64,000 bases of DNA from Mansonella perstans (lineage: Eukaryota; Nematoda; Chromadorea; Rhabditida; Onchocercidae). Position 1 is the first letter of the stretch, and every line of letters starts with the position of its first letter. Of this stretch, positions 52,379 through 64,000 are shown one piece after another. The DNA lies in the NCBI GenBank assembly GCA_037074765.1, contig JBAMDO010000065.1, positions 62,001 through 126,000 on the forward strand. The letters are read 5' to 3'. The position numbers and the translations under genes were made by a program. The notes below the pieces were generated by a model that worked only from the letters and a program-made list of their open reading frames with translations, ran no database searches and was not told the origin of the DNA.

Positions 52379-52548
52379 TTCTTATCCATCTGTTTCTCCT
52401 AATTTCAATATGTTCTTGTTTGGTATCTTTCTAAATTTTAATATGTTCTTATTCATCTGTTTCTCCTAATTTCAATATGTTCTTGTACGCTATCTAACTT
52501 AATTTCAATATATGTTCTTATCCGTCTGTCTCTCTTAATTTCAGTATG
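52379..52548. repeat. Alternating two-unit tandem repeat (A-B-A-B-A, about 34 nt each)
   Basis: A units (TTCTTATCCATCTGTTTCTC...) at 52379-52412, 52446-52479 and 52515-52548 alternate with B units (TTCTTGT...TATCT...) at 52413-52445 and 52480-52514. All end in AATTTCAATATG-like sequence. This is a higher-order 67-69 nt dimer. Degenerate copies extend left to about 52330. Confidence 0.85.
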
Positions 52549-53180
52549 CTAGAAGATGATTTTTTTCTTATCCTTATAAAATATTCCATCTTTTTTCTTT
52601 GAAATTTTAAATTTGATGTGCAATTATTTAACAGAACAACAGGTCACATGGATGACCTCACTTACTATATATTTGAAATGAGCATTTTAAATAATTGTTA
52701 CATTTTTCAAACTTTCATAAAATCAGCACTTCTAAATTAAATAGAAAATTGAAATATTGTTAATTGACTGAGAAGAGTGATTCATTCATTCGAAAGAGAT
52801 GAATTCATTATAATTAGCCATTCATATGGGCCTTGCCATCTCTTCGACAATGCACAGTAATTTCTCTTCTATTGAAATTTGTTAAATTTAAGAATTTTAA
52901 AATTTCCATAACAAAAACCATATTCAAATACATCATATATTATTTTATTACCGAAAGAGAAACTAAATTGGATAAAAAGTACAGAAAACTTGAGGCATTT
53001 ATTTGAGTTTTTTGTAACATAATTCAAAATCTATTGATAATCTATTATATCTAGATTTCGATCTATTAATCTGAAATGTATGTTTTTTTTTTTTTTTTTT
53101 TTTTTACATTACCTATTCAAAAAACTAAATGATGGATGATAAATAGATAGATGAAGAATTAGATGATGTGAATTATCATT

Positions 53181-53330
53181 TATCTTCCACTTATATCATA
53201 TTATCTTCCATCTGTACCATATATATCTTCCACCTATATCATAGCATCTTCCACCTATATCATAATATCTTCCACCTGTATCGTAGTATTTTCCACTTGT
53301 ACCTTAGTATAATTCCAACCTGTACCATAG
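53181..53330. repeat. 21-nt minisatellite, seven copies
   Basis: Unit TATCTTCCACCTATATCATA plus one base. Copies start at 53181, 53202, 53224, 53245, 53266, 53287 and 53308. Outer copies are more diverged than the central ones. Confidence 0.9.
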
Positions 53331-56300
53331 ATATTCCTTTTTAATACAGTACTCTTGCTGTTTGATTATCGATTTATAAAATATTTGAAATCAACAATAA
53401 TGCCATCTATTAATCTAACTACAATTAATCATTTAATAATTGCATGTGACTAATTTATTTCTTATGCACTCATTAAAATTAACAGCACATTTGTCAGTGA
53501 AAATTTGTTAATTGGCCTTTGAATTCTAGTCGTACAACAGTAGAATTGCTTCGTCATTTTATTTATCCGTCGGTTTATTTGTTCTTTTTCTTTCAAATAA
53601 AATTACAGATTTAAAAATAAATAAAAAAAATTTATGAAATAAAATTTAAAAAATAATATATTTCTCAAAACAAATAAAATCATATTACATATATTACTTG
53701 TAATATAGTTATATATCAGTGATCGGTTATCGATTTATTCCATATTTTGATAATTTCAAAAAAAAAAACCATATTTGAAAAAGGTAATAATTGAAGTTTC
53801 TGCTAGAAAGTGTAAAAAACCTTTTATGTAAAATATGTTGCAGAATAAGTACTTCAGTTATCAACTTCTTAATAATAATTTCATTGTTCGATTTGACCAT
53901 AGTATCGGAATCATATGCTTTGAAATATATGATAATAATAATTAAAGCTAATTTACTCTTATAAATTGGTATCGAATCACCTAAGACCACAGTATCACAA
54001 CCAGAAATTTCAAAATCGCCAAATGTCTTAAGAGAATGGCATACCAAAAAATAAATGGATAACCAGATAAGCCGCAGCACCTTATGTTATCACCTCGTTA
54101 TCACGGTATTATCACAAATCACTGATTATTTATTTAAAAAAGAGAAGGGATTAATCACGATTAATTCGATTTAATTCCTTGATCTAATTGATTTAGTTCT
54201 TTGAAAAGTCCATAAAATTTACTATTCAACAAAGATAAATAATAGATAAAAAACTTGGAACTAAACCGTGTAAGTTGTTTTTCAGGAAACAGAAATATTT
54301 TTCGAAAATAAAACTTTTTTTTTTTCATTTAGAAAAGTTCAGTGCAGAAATATGCCACGTGTTAATGTGAATATTAATTTTTAAATTTTTCTCAAATTTA
54401 TTTTCTTTTACTGAAACCACCAAAATGGCTTAAAATCAATGAAACATTTGATGCATTAATCGTAAAGAGAAAAATTACAAAAAAACAAAAAGCGAAAAGA
54501 AAAAAAGATGCAAAAAAAGTCAAGGAAGAAGAAATAATAAATTACATGAAAACGTCAACTCAGGAATTCAGACTCCTACCAACGTTCCATATTGAAATTG
54601 CCAATTCATTTATTTCAAATTAAAATGACCTTTAAAGTGGAAATATTTTGCAGTTGATTTGCCGAAATGTTGAAACAATTTCAAATTAATATTCTAATAT
54701 TTTAATTTCCAAAAATATTTCAACTGTATTACATTCATTTCAAACTTTCACTTCATTTGCAACTACTTCATTTCAATAATGACTTGTTAAAATCCCACAA
54801 TTTGAAATCTTTGCTCCGTTAAAATCAGTTCTATTGAAATTTCAAATTAAACATTTCTTAAATTCTGAATTTTTCTTCTTTTTCCGACATACTTGAATCA
54901 GTATTCTGCCATTTCACATTCCTAATAAACTGTTCGTGAAATTTTCAAAATTGCAAATGCACGAAAAACTTAAAATTAATTAATATGTATGGAAAGCTTA
55001 ATGACATAATCATGAAATGTTACATTTTTTATGCGATTGAAATGTCGCATATTTTTCCTGTATAAGATGTAACACGCACTAAGCTTGTTGTTCACAATTC
55101 ATTATAAATGTATAATGCTGTAAATTTAAGTGAATCGTTTGAAATTGATACTTTTAGTTCATTTCTGCAATTTGATTGCTTTTCCGGAAATTTTTTGCGA
55201 GAACCCGGAAAGTATGAAGAATTAGAGAAGCAAAATTAGTAGCGTATAATTAATAATTTATGTATTTAAGCTTTCCTATTTTTTGAAAAATTGATCACTT
55301 TGATGGAATAATTCGTTAATGCATTTTTTTCTCAAACAAGGCAAATGTCCACTTGAATTCAATTTTGAATTTAACCGAAAAAAAAGTCGCCAGACAAACC
55401 ATTTAGCCTAGTGAAAACAAATCATAATTTCCATGACTGATTATTTGGAAAGTTATTCTATTCGCAAAATTTAATGATCATTTAATAGGTTGCAAAATTC
55501 AAATTGCTGGTTGGATTATTTTCAAAGTGCGCCACTACTTACGGTCAGTAAGCATATCGGACGTTTAATTCTTATTTTCCTTTTAATCTTGCAATCAGGA
55601 AAAAAACAAGACGTATTATATATTCGGAAACATATATTCGTTCCAAATATTTTTTTTCTTTCAAATTCTTCTGTCTCTATGAAGCACATGGCTAAATTCC
55701 AATTTTTAAAAGCATGTAATTTCGACTGTCTGTTGATGATAGCTGGGGCAGTTCAGGTGACAGTGATTCGTTCTGTGCCATACTGATAACACTTAAAAAT
55801 TTGACAATAACGGATAGTTTTGGTTTCAAATTTTTTTTTTTTTTTTCATTCTGTGTTTGTTTCCATATCAACAATAACTTATTGAAATGTAAAGCTAAGT
55901 TCATATTTTGGATAAAATATAAAAAAATTTTGTGCTTGTAATTTTTTTTTTGAAAACTAACCCAAGAATTACAAGAATGTGAAACTATATGAAAAAAATT
56001 TTTTTTTATAAATATGTTTATCGAGTTTCTTCGTCTTCTATTAATATAGCCATAAATTAAACCAAAGTTAATTTAATAATCATATTAAGGAAGGCCTATA
56101 AAAATTCTCATAAACATATTTATGCTAATTCTTGATGGATATTTGTTGAAAAGAATAATGCATGTATATGATAAGTTACCAAAAGATATAATTCTAAATA
56201 GAATGAAAAGTATACTTACTCATCCATAAGATTATTTGACAATAATTAGAGTTAGACGATCTGAGCTATATGCACTGGCCAAGTGCTCTTCCCTCAGGCT

Positions 56301-57615
56301 ATAAGCCTTAATCACAACTTTCACTTATTCTATTCAGTCCTTCCTCTCTTGCTATTCCTCCCACTTCTGGTTAATATACATATCTCTTGGTTTATCGATA
56401 GCTATCTATTCGTGTTTGTGTATGTAAGTGTGTGTATGCATATATGTTTTTCTGTGCATTTGTGATATGTGGAACTTATGTCTATGTGTGACATTGCCAT
56501 TTACAAATATACGCTTAGCATTTTAGCTTATAAACTTTGCATTTTTTTTTTTTTTTGAAATTTGATCCAATGGAATGTTTTAACGTATCGTTTAAAATTT
56601 CTCATTATTGAAATAGATAATTTTCATAAAGCATCGAAATCCTATCATTTATCAATGTCTTTCATGACATTATCCAATATTGCTATTGATAAATTTTTAT
56701 TATTTTATTGCAATTATTATGATATCCCATATTTTTCATTTCTTCCTTTCATTTCTAATTTTTCTAAAAATAACTTTTAACTTATGACATTCACCCAAAT
56801 ATTTTTCTTTACTTTAATTAAATTATTTCCAATAATATTTTCTATTCCATTTCTTTTTTTAAGTGATCTTTCAGTTGTATTTTTATTTAAATTTTCAATT
56901 AAAAAAAGACTTACGGTAACTCATATTCAAAATAAAAAATTTTCGATTTCCCGAACTTGACGAGTTTTTTCGCTTCTTTTTTTTCAATTAAATTTGCTCT
57001 TTTTTTCACTTATTGTATTGAGTACCTAATTTTCAACATTTTTATCAATGAATAACCTTCATTACTCAACAATAGCACTTCCTGATCACTGAAAATAATC
57101 GTCTACTATTAGAAATCAAAGAGCTCAGAGTTTCCAAGAAAAAAATTTGAACAGTAATAGCGCATATTGACCAGATGATCTTGTAGAATCAATAACATGG
57201 CACGCATATGATTATTTACATTTCCCGGGAGTCTTCCAAGGAATTATAGTGGAAAAATAATCTTTTGAGCACAATGTTTTCAAAATAATTTCTACAAATC
57301 AGATATGATGATATAATGAAGTCTGAAGTTTGCATTTCTTATTCAACAATTGATAAGATATTGAACCGATGACATGAGCAGGAATAATACCACAAATTAA
57401 AGATGAGAAAATTTCGTTCAAATTTTTCAATCAATATTTCTTTTTTCATTTCCTTGTATTATTCGAGATTACTTTCTTAATAATTTTTGAAATGCTTTCG
57501 CAATGTTATAATCATTCCAATGATTGTTATTGCTCTTGTTGTTATTGTTGTTTGCTGACACATCTTCAACAGACGTATAATGAGATAATTCATATCCGTC
57601 ATCTCTACGTATATT

Positions 57616-57617
<2 letters not shown>

Positions 57618-57673
<56 letters not shown>

Positions 57674-57705
57674 TATATGCTTGTGTATGTGTGTATATGT
57701 GACTG
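57618..57705. repeat. (TG)n microsatellite
   Basis: About 24 uninterrupted TG dinucleotides followed by TATG-interrupted repeats. This is the longest pure dinucleotide tract in the window. Confidence 0.95.
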
Positions 57706-60700
57706 TGTATAAGAATGTGTTAAAACAAAAAGTTTGTTTCATTTGTTTTTAAAACAATTTTTGTTTTCAAAACTATAAAACTAGCAAGATATCTATGATG
57801 AAGTGATCGATTTCATTTTACGACAAAAACGAAGAAATTGTTTTTTAGAGGATTTTAACATGTAATCCTGATATAAATATCCATCTTCTCATACATCAAA
57901 TTTTAATTGAAATTTTTTTCGCACTAAAATGTCAGTGAAGTAGAAAATGCAGCTGACAGAAACGAACTTCTAATGTAACGTTAATTGATATCACAAAATG
58001 TTTAATTTAATTTTCAAAATGCTTAACAAAGACGCAGAATGAATATCTGAAATCATTTTGCACTTATACTAAATAAATTTATTGTTTCAAAATTATTTAC
58101 AACATTTGAAAAATACATTTGTTTATATTTTGAAACATTTGTGTTGCATAATAATTCATCTCTGTTAAATTTATTTTGCAAAATAAAAGTAAATGTTATG
58201 TCACTTTTTGCCACATAAATTTTGGAAAATAATAAATTTAATGTTTTTAATAAAATGTTGAATTGATAAAAATGATAAAAAGGATTTAATGAGAAATGCG
58301 AGAGAGAGGGAAGAAATAATGGATGAAGAGAATATCTTTCAAAAACATTTGAACTGATTTTTAACAGTGATTTGATTCTTATTACTGATTAAAAGATATT
58401 GTTTATATTTCAATAAATGCAAAAGATATTGTATAGAACAATTCGTTATTTTTAATTCCTTACTTCATAGCCAATTATTGTCCATGGAACGTCACAAGCA
58501 ATATAAACTTTTCATTGTATAATTAAATTTAAAATTAAACGACTAAACTATTTGTAAGTATAAACAGCCTAAATATCCTTTCAAGTATTACCAAAAATAT
58601 ATGTGTGCATATTCTGGAAACTTTTTCGATTTTTGAAGAAATCAACGATTTGTTTCAATTCGGCACTTTTTCTGTTCTTTCATCTAGATATAAAAAAATA
58701 TATAGCTCTTTCAATTTTAACGAAAATCTGTTTATGCTGTAAAAAATGCAAACAGTGTACTGTAAATGTACAGTATGAATATTTGCAATAACCGATTTTC
58801 GATTTATGCAGTTTAAATTTCATAAAATTTTTGTTACTGTATTACATGTTCATTTCCGTTTGCAAAAATTTTTATGTAACTTTAATCTACTAATTAATCT
58901 AATATCTTTGATTTAGGATATAGATCAGAATTGATATTGGGAAAAATAGACTTCCAGTTTTCAGTGAAATTAAATTCAACTACAAATGACTACATTTCAT
59001 GCTTAACTCTTTCCATTAAAAACAAGCTTTATTTGACAAAAAAAATTTATTGCTTGTCTGAGCAAAATTACATAAGCTGTTCAATTAAGTAAGAGAAAAA
59101 GTAATAGGGAGAAGTTAGTTCAAATTATGGCCAAGGATATTACCAATTATAAATTGATTTGTTCTTTGTTTTTCAAACAAAAATTGAAACAGCTCAGTCA
59201 AATTTTGTAGATTTGAACTTTTCGATTTCAAACTTATAATTTGGACTGCTGGACAGAGGAACGAATGATAAGCAGGAAAGCATATTACATTAATTAAGAT
59301 TTCCCGAGAAAAAAAAATAAGCAAGTCTTCATTTCTTTGTAGTCCTAGCTCTAAGATAGATAGAAGCTACTTGCTTGATTGCTCTAGGCTTTTCATTATT
59401 TACATACTTGCAAACAAGACCATCCATGGGATAATCTTTCCTTCCCTGTTCACTTTTTCGGTCATTTTTCGTTACACTTCATTCCTCCTTCCATAATCTG
59501 CTTAGCCATTGTTTTTTTAAGTTTCGATATTTTTTCAAATTCTTATATTTTTTAAAATTCTAATATACAGCACTATTTGCAAAGCAATAACAATCCATCA
59601 CAAGTTCAATAATTATCTACCGTAATCCAAACTATCAATACTCCTAGACATTATCACTGATACATAGCTTGGTTTTTTTTTATTAGTTTTTTATCAATAT
59701 TTTTCCTCAAAATATTTTCAAGATACGATAAAAAAAAAGCTCAGTGTAGTTACGATAAAACTGTCAGCAATAAGTATTGGTTTAAGATGTGTTTAAATGT
59801 TGGCTTAAGCTTAGTATTTCTTCTCACAAAGGCCATTATCATGATTTTTTCTTATGATTATTATTAATAAGCAAATGACTGTAAGATTTTTAATTTTTGC
59901 ATGTTTTTGAAATTTATCACTAAAATTTTTACGTAACATAAAATTTTAATATCAACTTTATAGTGCAGTTATTTTAGTTAATTAAAGATGTAAAAATTCA
60001 ATATTTTCGACTTTACGCAATTTTTATTTAATCGCTGTAAAATTTCTCCAATGGAAAAATAAAATTATAGATCGGTGAAATTTTTAACATGGTTCATTTT
60101 TGTTTTTTTCTTGTTCTTCTCTATTACAAATAATGAATGTTAAAAACTTTAAAGTTAATGAACAAAATGATATTTGCTTTCTTTTGAAAAAGCTATTCTC
60201 ATCTTCGAGCTCGAATTTTGTCATTAAATTCGCATTTTATTGTCGCTAATTACTAATTAAACATGTTTAAATGTGCGTAAAAGCAGATGATACTTCTCTT
60301 TGACAAAATATCGCTTCAATTTAATTTTTTTCAGTTCTAACTTAAAAGTATTAAGTGAGCTTAGATTAAAAATTTCTGAGAAATTCTGTCATTTAAAAAA
60401 ATTGTTCCGTTCATTTAAATACATTTTAAAATGACGATATTCATTTATAGTCGAGATGCATTAAAATGAACAATTTTTTTAAAATTGTTGTTGTATAGTT
60501 AATATTGCCGTACTCGTTGCATTTTTTTTTTCAAACTTATTATTCTGGTATTTTCCATTTTTTTTTAAATTTCTTGAACTTTTTTGAAAAAAAAGTTACG
60601 CTATGCTTCGAGCTGTCTTCATTACCATATTCCAAATAATTAAAGATTCCATCCATCCATATTTCACTTAACGAAAATACAGTACTAGACTTCCTGATTT

Positions 60701-63700
60701 AAATATTTATTATGCGACCAATAAACCAGTAAATAATTACTAGATCGACCAAAAAAAATAGAAATGGCTAACTAATCCCTGTACAGTTGAAAAGTTTTTC
60801 GAAAAATTGAAATTTTATTTCTAAGTGCTTTGCTTACAAAGTTAAGAAAGAGTCAAACATATTTAATTTAAATTCTATAAATTTTAGATTAATTTTTTTA
60901 ATATGCAAATTTTCCTCAAGTTTAATTTGTGCACTTAATTAAAAATATATTTTATGTTTATTAGTAGCCAAATTTAATAAGAAAAAAAAACTTGTATTTT
61001 TTTGAAAAAAAGAAAGTATTAACTTATTTGAAAAATATTAAATGTATTTTCATGAAAGAGAAGAATTCCTTAATGTTGCTGATAAGGTGATCACTTAAAC
61101 TACGATTGATCGGGAAAATGTAAGAATGAAATGGAAAAAGAAAGGAGTAAATTTGAATTTAAAAAAATATGAAAATTTTAAAGTATATTTTCCAATAAAT
61201 TAATTACATTTTTGATACGATTCTAAACTTTTTTATCAAATCGAAAAAGTTTGAAAAGATTAAAATTAGTCAAAGTTAATTATATAATGCTATATTTGGT
61301 ACTGCTATTTTAATTTCTGCTTTAAATAAGCATAATATCGATCGATTGCAATATTACTATTTCATAGTTTTGAATTGCAGTAATTTTAATATTTGATGAT
61401 TCATTTCTTAAATTTAAATCCAAAATTAACTTTAATTTGGTTAAATTTAAATCTAATTCACAAATTAACATTAATAGCATTAGGAGATGTTTCTGTAAGA
61501 AATCTGTAAATTGTTTGCATTAAAGTTTGATAAGTTTGTAAATAAAAAGAAATCCAAGCCGTATTTTGCTTATTAATTTGCAAAGTTTTTCTTGAAGGCT
61601 AAAGTTTTAAACTTTTTGAAATTTTCAAAGAATTGAATATATTAAATTTAATATTAATAAATTTGCAAAATATCGCAGTTCCTAAAGCATCAAAATTTTC
61701 CAAGTTTAATTTCATTGGAAACGAAAAAACTTCATTCTGCCTGTTCCATCAGCAATTATTAATAATATACACTATTATATTTTCATATACAAAATGATGT
61801 CATTAATCAAAAAAAAGAACCGTCCTTCATAATTTTATTTATATTTGTTTGTCACATATAAAACATAATTTATTTTCTCAATGTATCATATTTTCAGTAA
61901 AAAAATCTTTTTCTTTATAAAATTTTTTTTTTTGAAGCCTTATTAATTTTTCTTTCTTCATCTCCAACTAATTGAATTTTAAATACGTATAAATTTTTGA
62001 AAAAGCGTCACCAAATTTGTTAAACTATCATTTTAGTCCAACATTTGTTCTAATATAGGCTAAAACAATTATGCATTTTAAAAAATATAAATTGAAAAAA
62101 ATATTTTTTTTTTAAATTGATTTTACCTTTGCTTCAAATGCTTAGTAATTATGTTAGACTAGACGAAGTTAATGGAAAAAAAAAATTTTGACAACTTGTG
62201 CAAGAAAAATTTCAAATGAAAGAAATTATTTTAAAAATGTTCATAACAATTTGAGTAAACTTGGAATAATTTTAAAAAAAAATTGAAATTTGTAAAAAAT
62301 ATAGCCTAAGTGAGAAAAAATTTCGTCTGTTACGGAACTTTGCAAATATATTTAATGCTAGTAAAGTGCTCTTTTATTTACAAAATAACAATTATTAATT
62401 AGACTTGATTTGAATAAACTCGGCTTAATACATAGGATAAATTTTCTGAAAATGGAAATATTAATGTTATGTGGACGCAAAATGAACAAAGTATTTCGGC
62501 ATGTTTTCAGCTATGAATTGCGAAAGTTATTTATTTAAGTGGCCGTAAAGTGACAATTATGTTCACGTTTTTAGTAAAAGTAGAATTGGTCGGGAAATGT
62601 CTTAATGAATAGAAATTAATATCGTGATAATTTGAATTTGCTAATTTGCCAAACTTTTAAACCCCCCATCCCACTCATTTTTAAATAACTTACTAATTTA
62701 AAGCATTACTGGAAAAAAAAACTGCCCAATATATTATCCAATCCTGTTTCATTCATACATTAAGCTCGAATGAAAAAAAAAAAGGAAAAAAGGAAATGAA
62801 ACGAAAAGGTGGTGTATTTGAGTTAATTGTGGTAAAAACAGAGCTAAAAAAATTCTGTAAAATTTCATTTCGTTGGCTCATTATTTATTATCACAGTTCA
62901 TTGTAATCTTATTTTACATAGGCGCTTTTTTTTTGTTCATAATTATACGAAAAAGGCCGAAGATGAAAATACTTCTGCTTGAAGTCTAATTTCTCTTAAA
63001 TTGCCACATATTCTATTTATTATCTGTCCTTTACTGATAATTTACTTCTTTTTTTTTTTTTTTTTTTTTTTTTGCATAATTAGAGAAGTAAAAAATTTTG
63101 TTATTTTAAAACTATAAATTCATTTCATTCGTTTCTTATAATCTTCTTATTAATTCCGTCCATTTTAAAATCAGTTAAATTATATTAAGCAATTAGGGCA
63201 AAAAAAGAGAAAAAAACTTAAATTTAAAAAATATTTGAAAAGAAATTTTTGTTTATGTTTTTGTTTTATTTCTATTCTAAGAAATTGATTTAAAAGAAAT
63301 CGTAAAATTAGCATGAAATTGAATGAAAGGAAAAGTTGTAATCAATTACCTTTTTTCATGAAGATATTAGTACAGCATTTTCATTCCAGCTAATCTAGCA
63401 TTAATTAGCTAAATGATTCAGCTAAAGGATTTGAAAAGATTTTGTCGAAAGCTGTATAAAAATAAAATGGCTGTTATTTGATATAAAATATATGAGCTGA
63501 TTAAAATTCTGGAATGAATTAACATCACTTATAATACATACATATGTATATATGCATAGAGGTTGACTTTTCCGTTTTCTGCGCTAAATTTCAGGAAAAT
63601 ATGCTCATAGTTAAACGTCATTAATCTTTTAATCTTTATGATCCATTTTCGATCCATTTTTTTTGAAAAAAATTACATGAATGAATTTCAAAACATAGTT

Positions 63701-64000
63701 TATCTGAATGAAAATATGTTGACATTATATCGTGCTGCAAATATCCTGATAAAAATAAAAAAAAAAAAAAAAACTATTAGTAAAGCAATCTAATCCTACC
63801 TAATTTAATAAATTTCTAATTGAAATTAATAAGAAAGTTCAAAGTTCGCATTTTTAAGACATAAAAGTCTACAAGTTTATTTTTGTTTAATTTCTTCTAA
63901 AGTTGACGAAAAAAAAAAAAAAATAGATATTTTTAAGTCTTTTAAAGTAATAGCCGGATAGTGTGCTTGGAAAAGCACTAACATACCACATTAAGTATAG

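Larger units (their letters stand above)
51550..64000. other. 12.4-kb gene-poor block upstream of cul-5
   Basis: I find no exon series on either strand. The left 600 bp should include the cul-5 promoter. The rest is very AT-rich, with tandem repeats at 52379-52548 and 53181-53330, a (TG)n tract at 57618-57705 and long A/T homopolymers (about 51918-51931, 53084-53106, 63050-63074, 63757-63773). Small GC-richer patches at 52820-52870 and 55690-55790 have short open frames but no supportable gene model. A far exon of a gene starting outside the window cannot be excluded. Confidence 0.55.

Noticed and set aside
53727..54080. 117-codon minus-strand frame with a signal-peptide-like start and a 39-nt in-frame candidate intron
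   Set aside because: The start is GTG, not ATG. A second frame over the same bases is equally open, and no following exons could be joined. It might be an isolated exon, but I cannot support a gene.
55692..55904. Short minus-strand frame starting MAQNESLSPELPQ after a TATCAG acceptor-like site
   Set aside because: It looks like a first exon, but no phase-compatible donor joins it to cul-5 or to any downstream exon.

Overview
The window is AT-rich, intron-dense eukaryotic nuclear DNA. Short conserved exons are separated by mostly AT-rich introns, and exon borders are clear GT...TTTCAG/TTTTAG junctions. Proteins match C. elegans-type families (DRE-1, CUL-5, lbp fatty-acid-binding proteins, a CES-2-type PAR bZIP). 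Several start codons lie directly behind splice-acceptor-like sequences, as expected for spliced-leader trans-splicing. Together this points to a nematode, most likely a clade III/filarial type. The species is an inference; no species-specific marker was found.

Six protein genes and one tRNA can be assembled; each model keeps reading phase across every junction. From left to right: a PAR-type bZIP transcription factor (minus, 1826-6798); NOP53, a nucleolar 60S ribosome-biogenesis factor (minus, 9724-12946); dre-1, the FBXO11-type F-box/beta-helix/UBR-finger subunit of an SCF ubiquitin ligase (plus, 16813-27915, 19 exons, 915 aa); a cytosolic fatty-acid-binding protein (plus, 31256-32996, 139 aa); tRNA-Cys(GCA) (minus, 34072-34143); a phospholipase-B1-like membrane protein that appears to have lost its catalytic residues (minus, 35236-38167, 449 aa); and cul-5, the cullin-5 scaffold (minus, 43979-51549, 19 exons, 774 aa). 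NOP53 and dre-1 are divergent over a 3.9-kb spacer. The FABP and the PLB-like gene converge on the tRNA.

The remaining sequence (1-1825, 6799-9723, 12947-16812, 27916-31255, 38168-43978 and the 12.4-kb block 51550-64000) holds no coding sequence I can support. It contains microsatellites, long A/T homopolymers and several short tandem duplications. No transposon, CRISPR array or clear bacterial insertion was seen.

There is no functional gene cluster. Two different cullin-RING ligase components (DRE-1 for CRL1, CUL-5 for CRL5) lie about 16 kb apart, which looks coincidental. The observations most worth checking are the PLB-like apparent pseudoenzyme, a tandemly duplicated splice-donor segment and a possible 39-nt intron in NOP53, a GC-AG intron in dre-1, and ACGT-core clusters upstream of NOP53 and cul-5.
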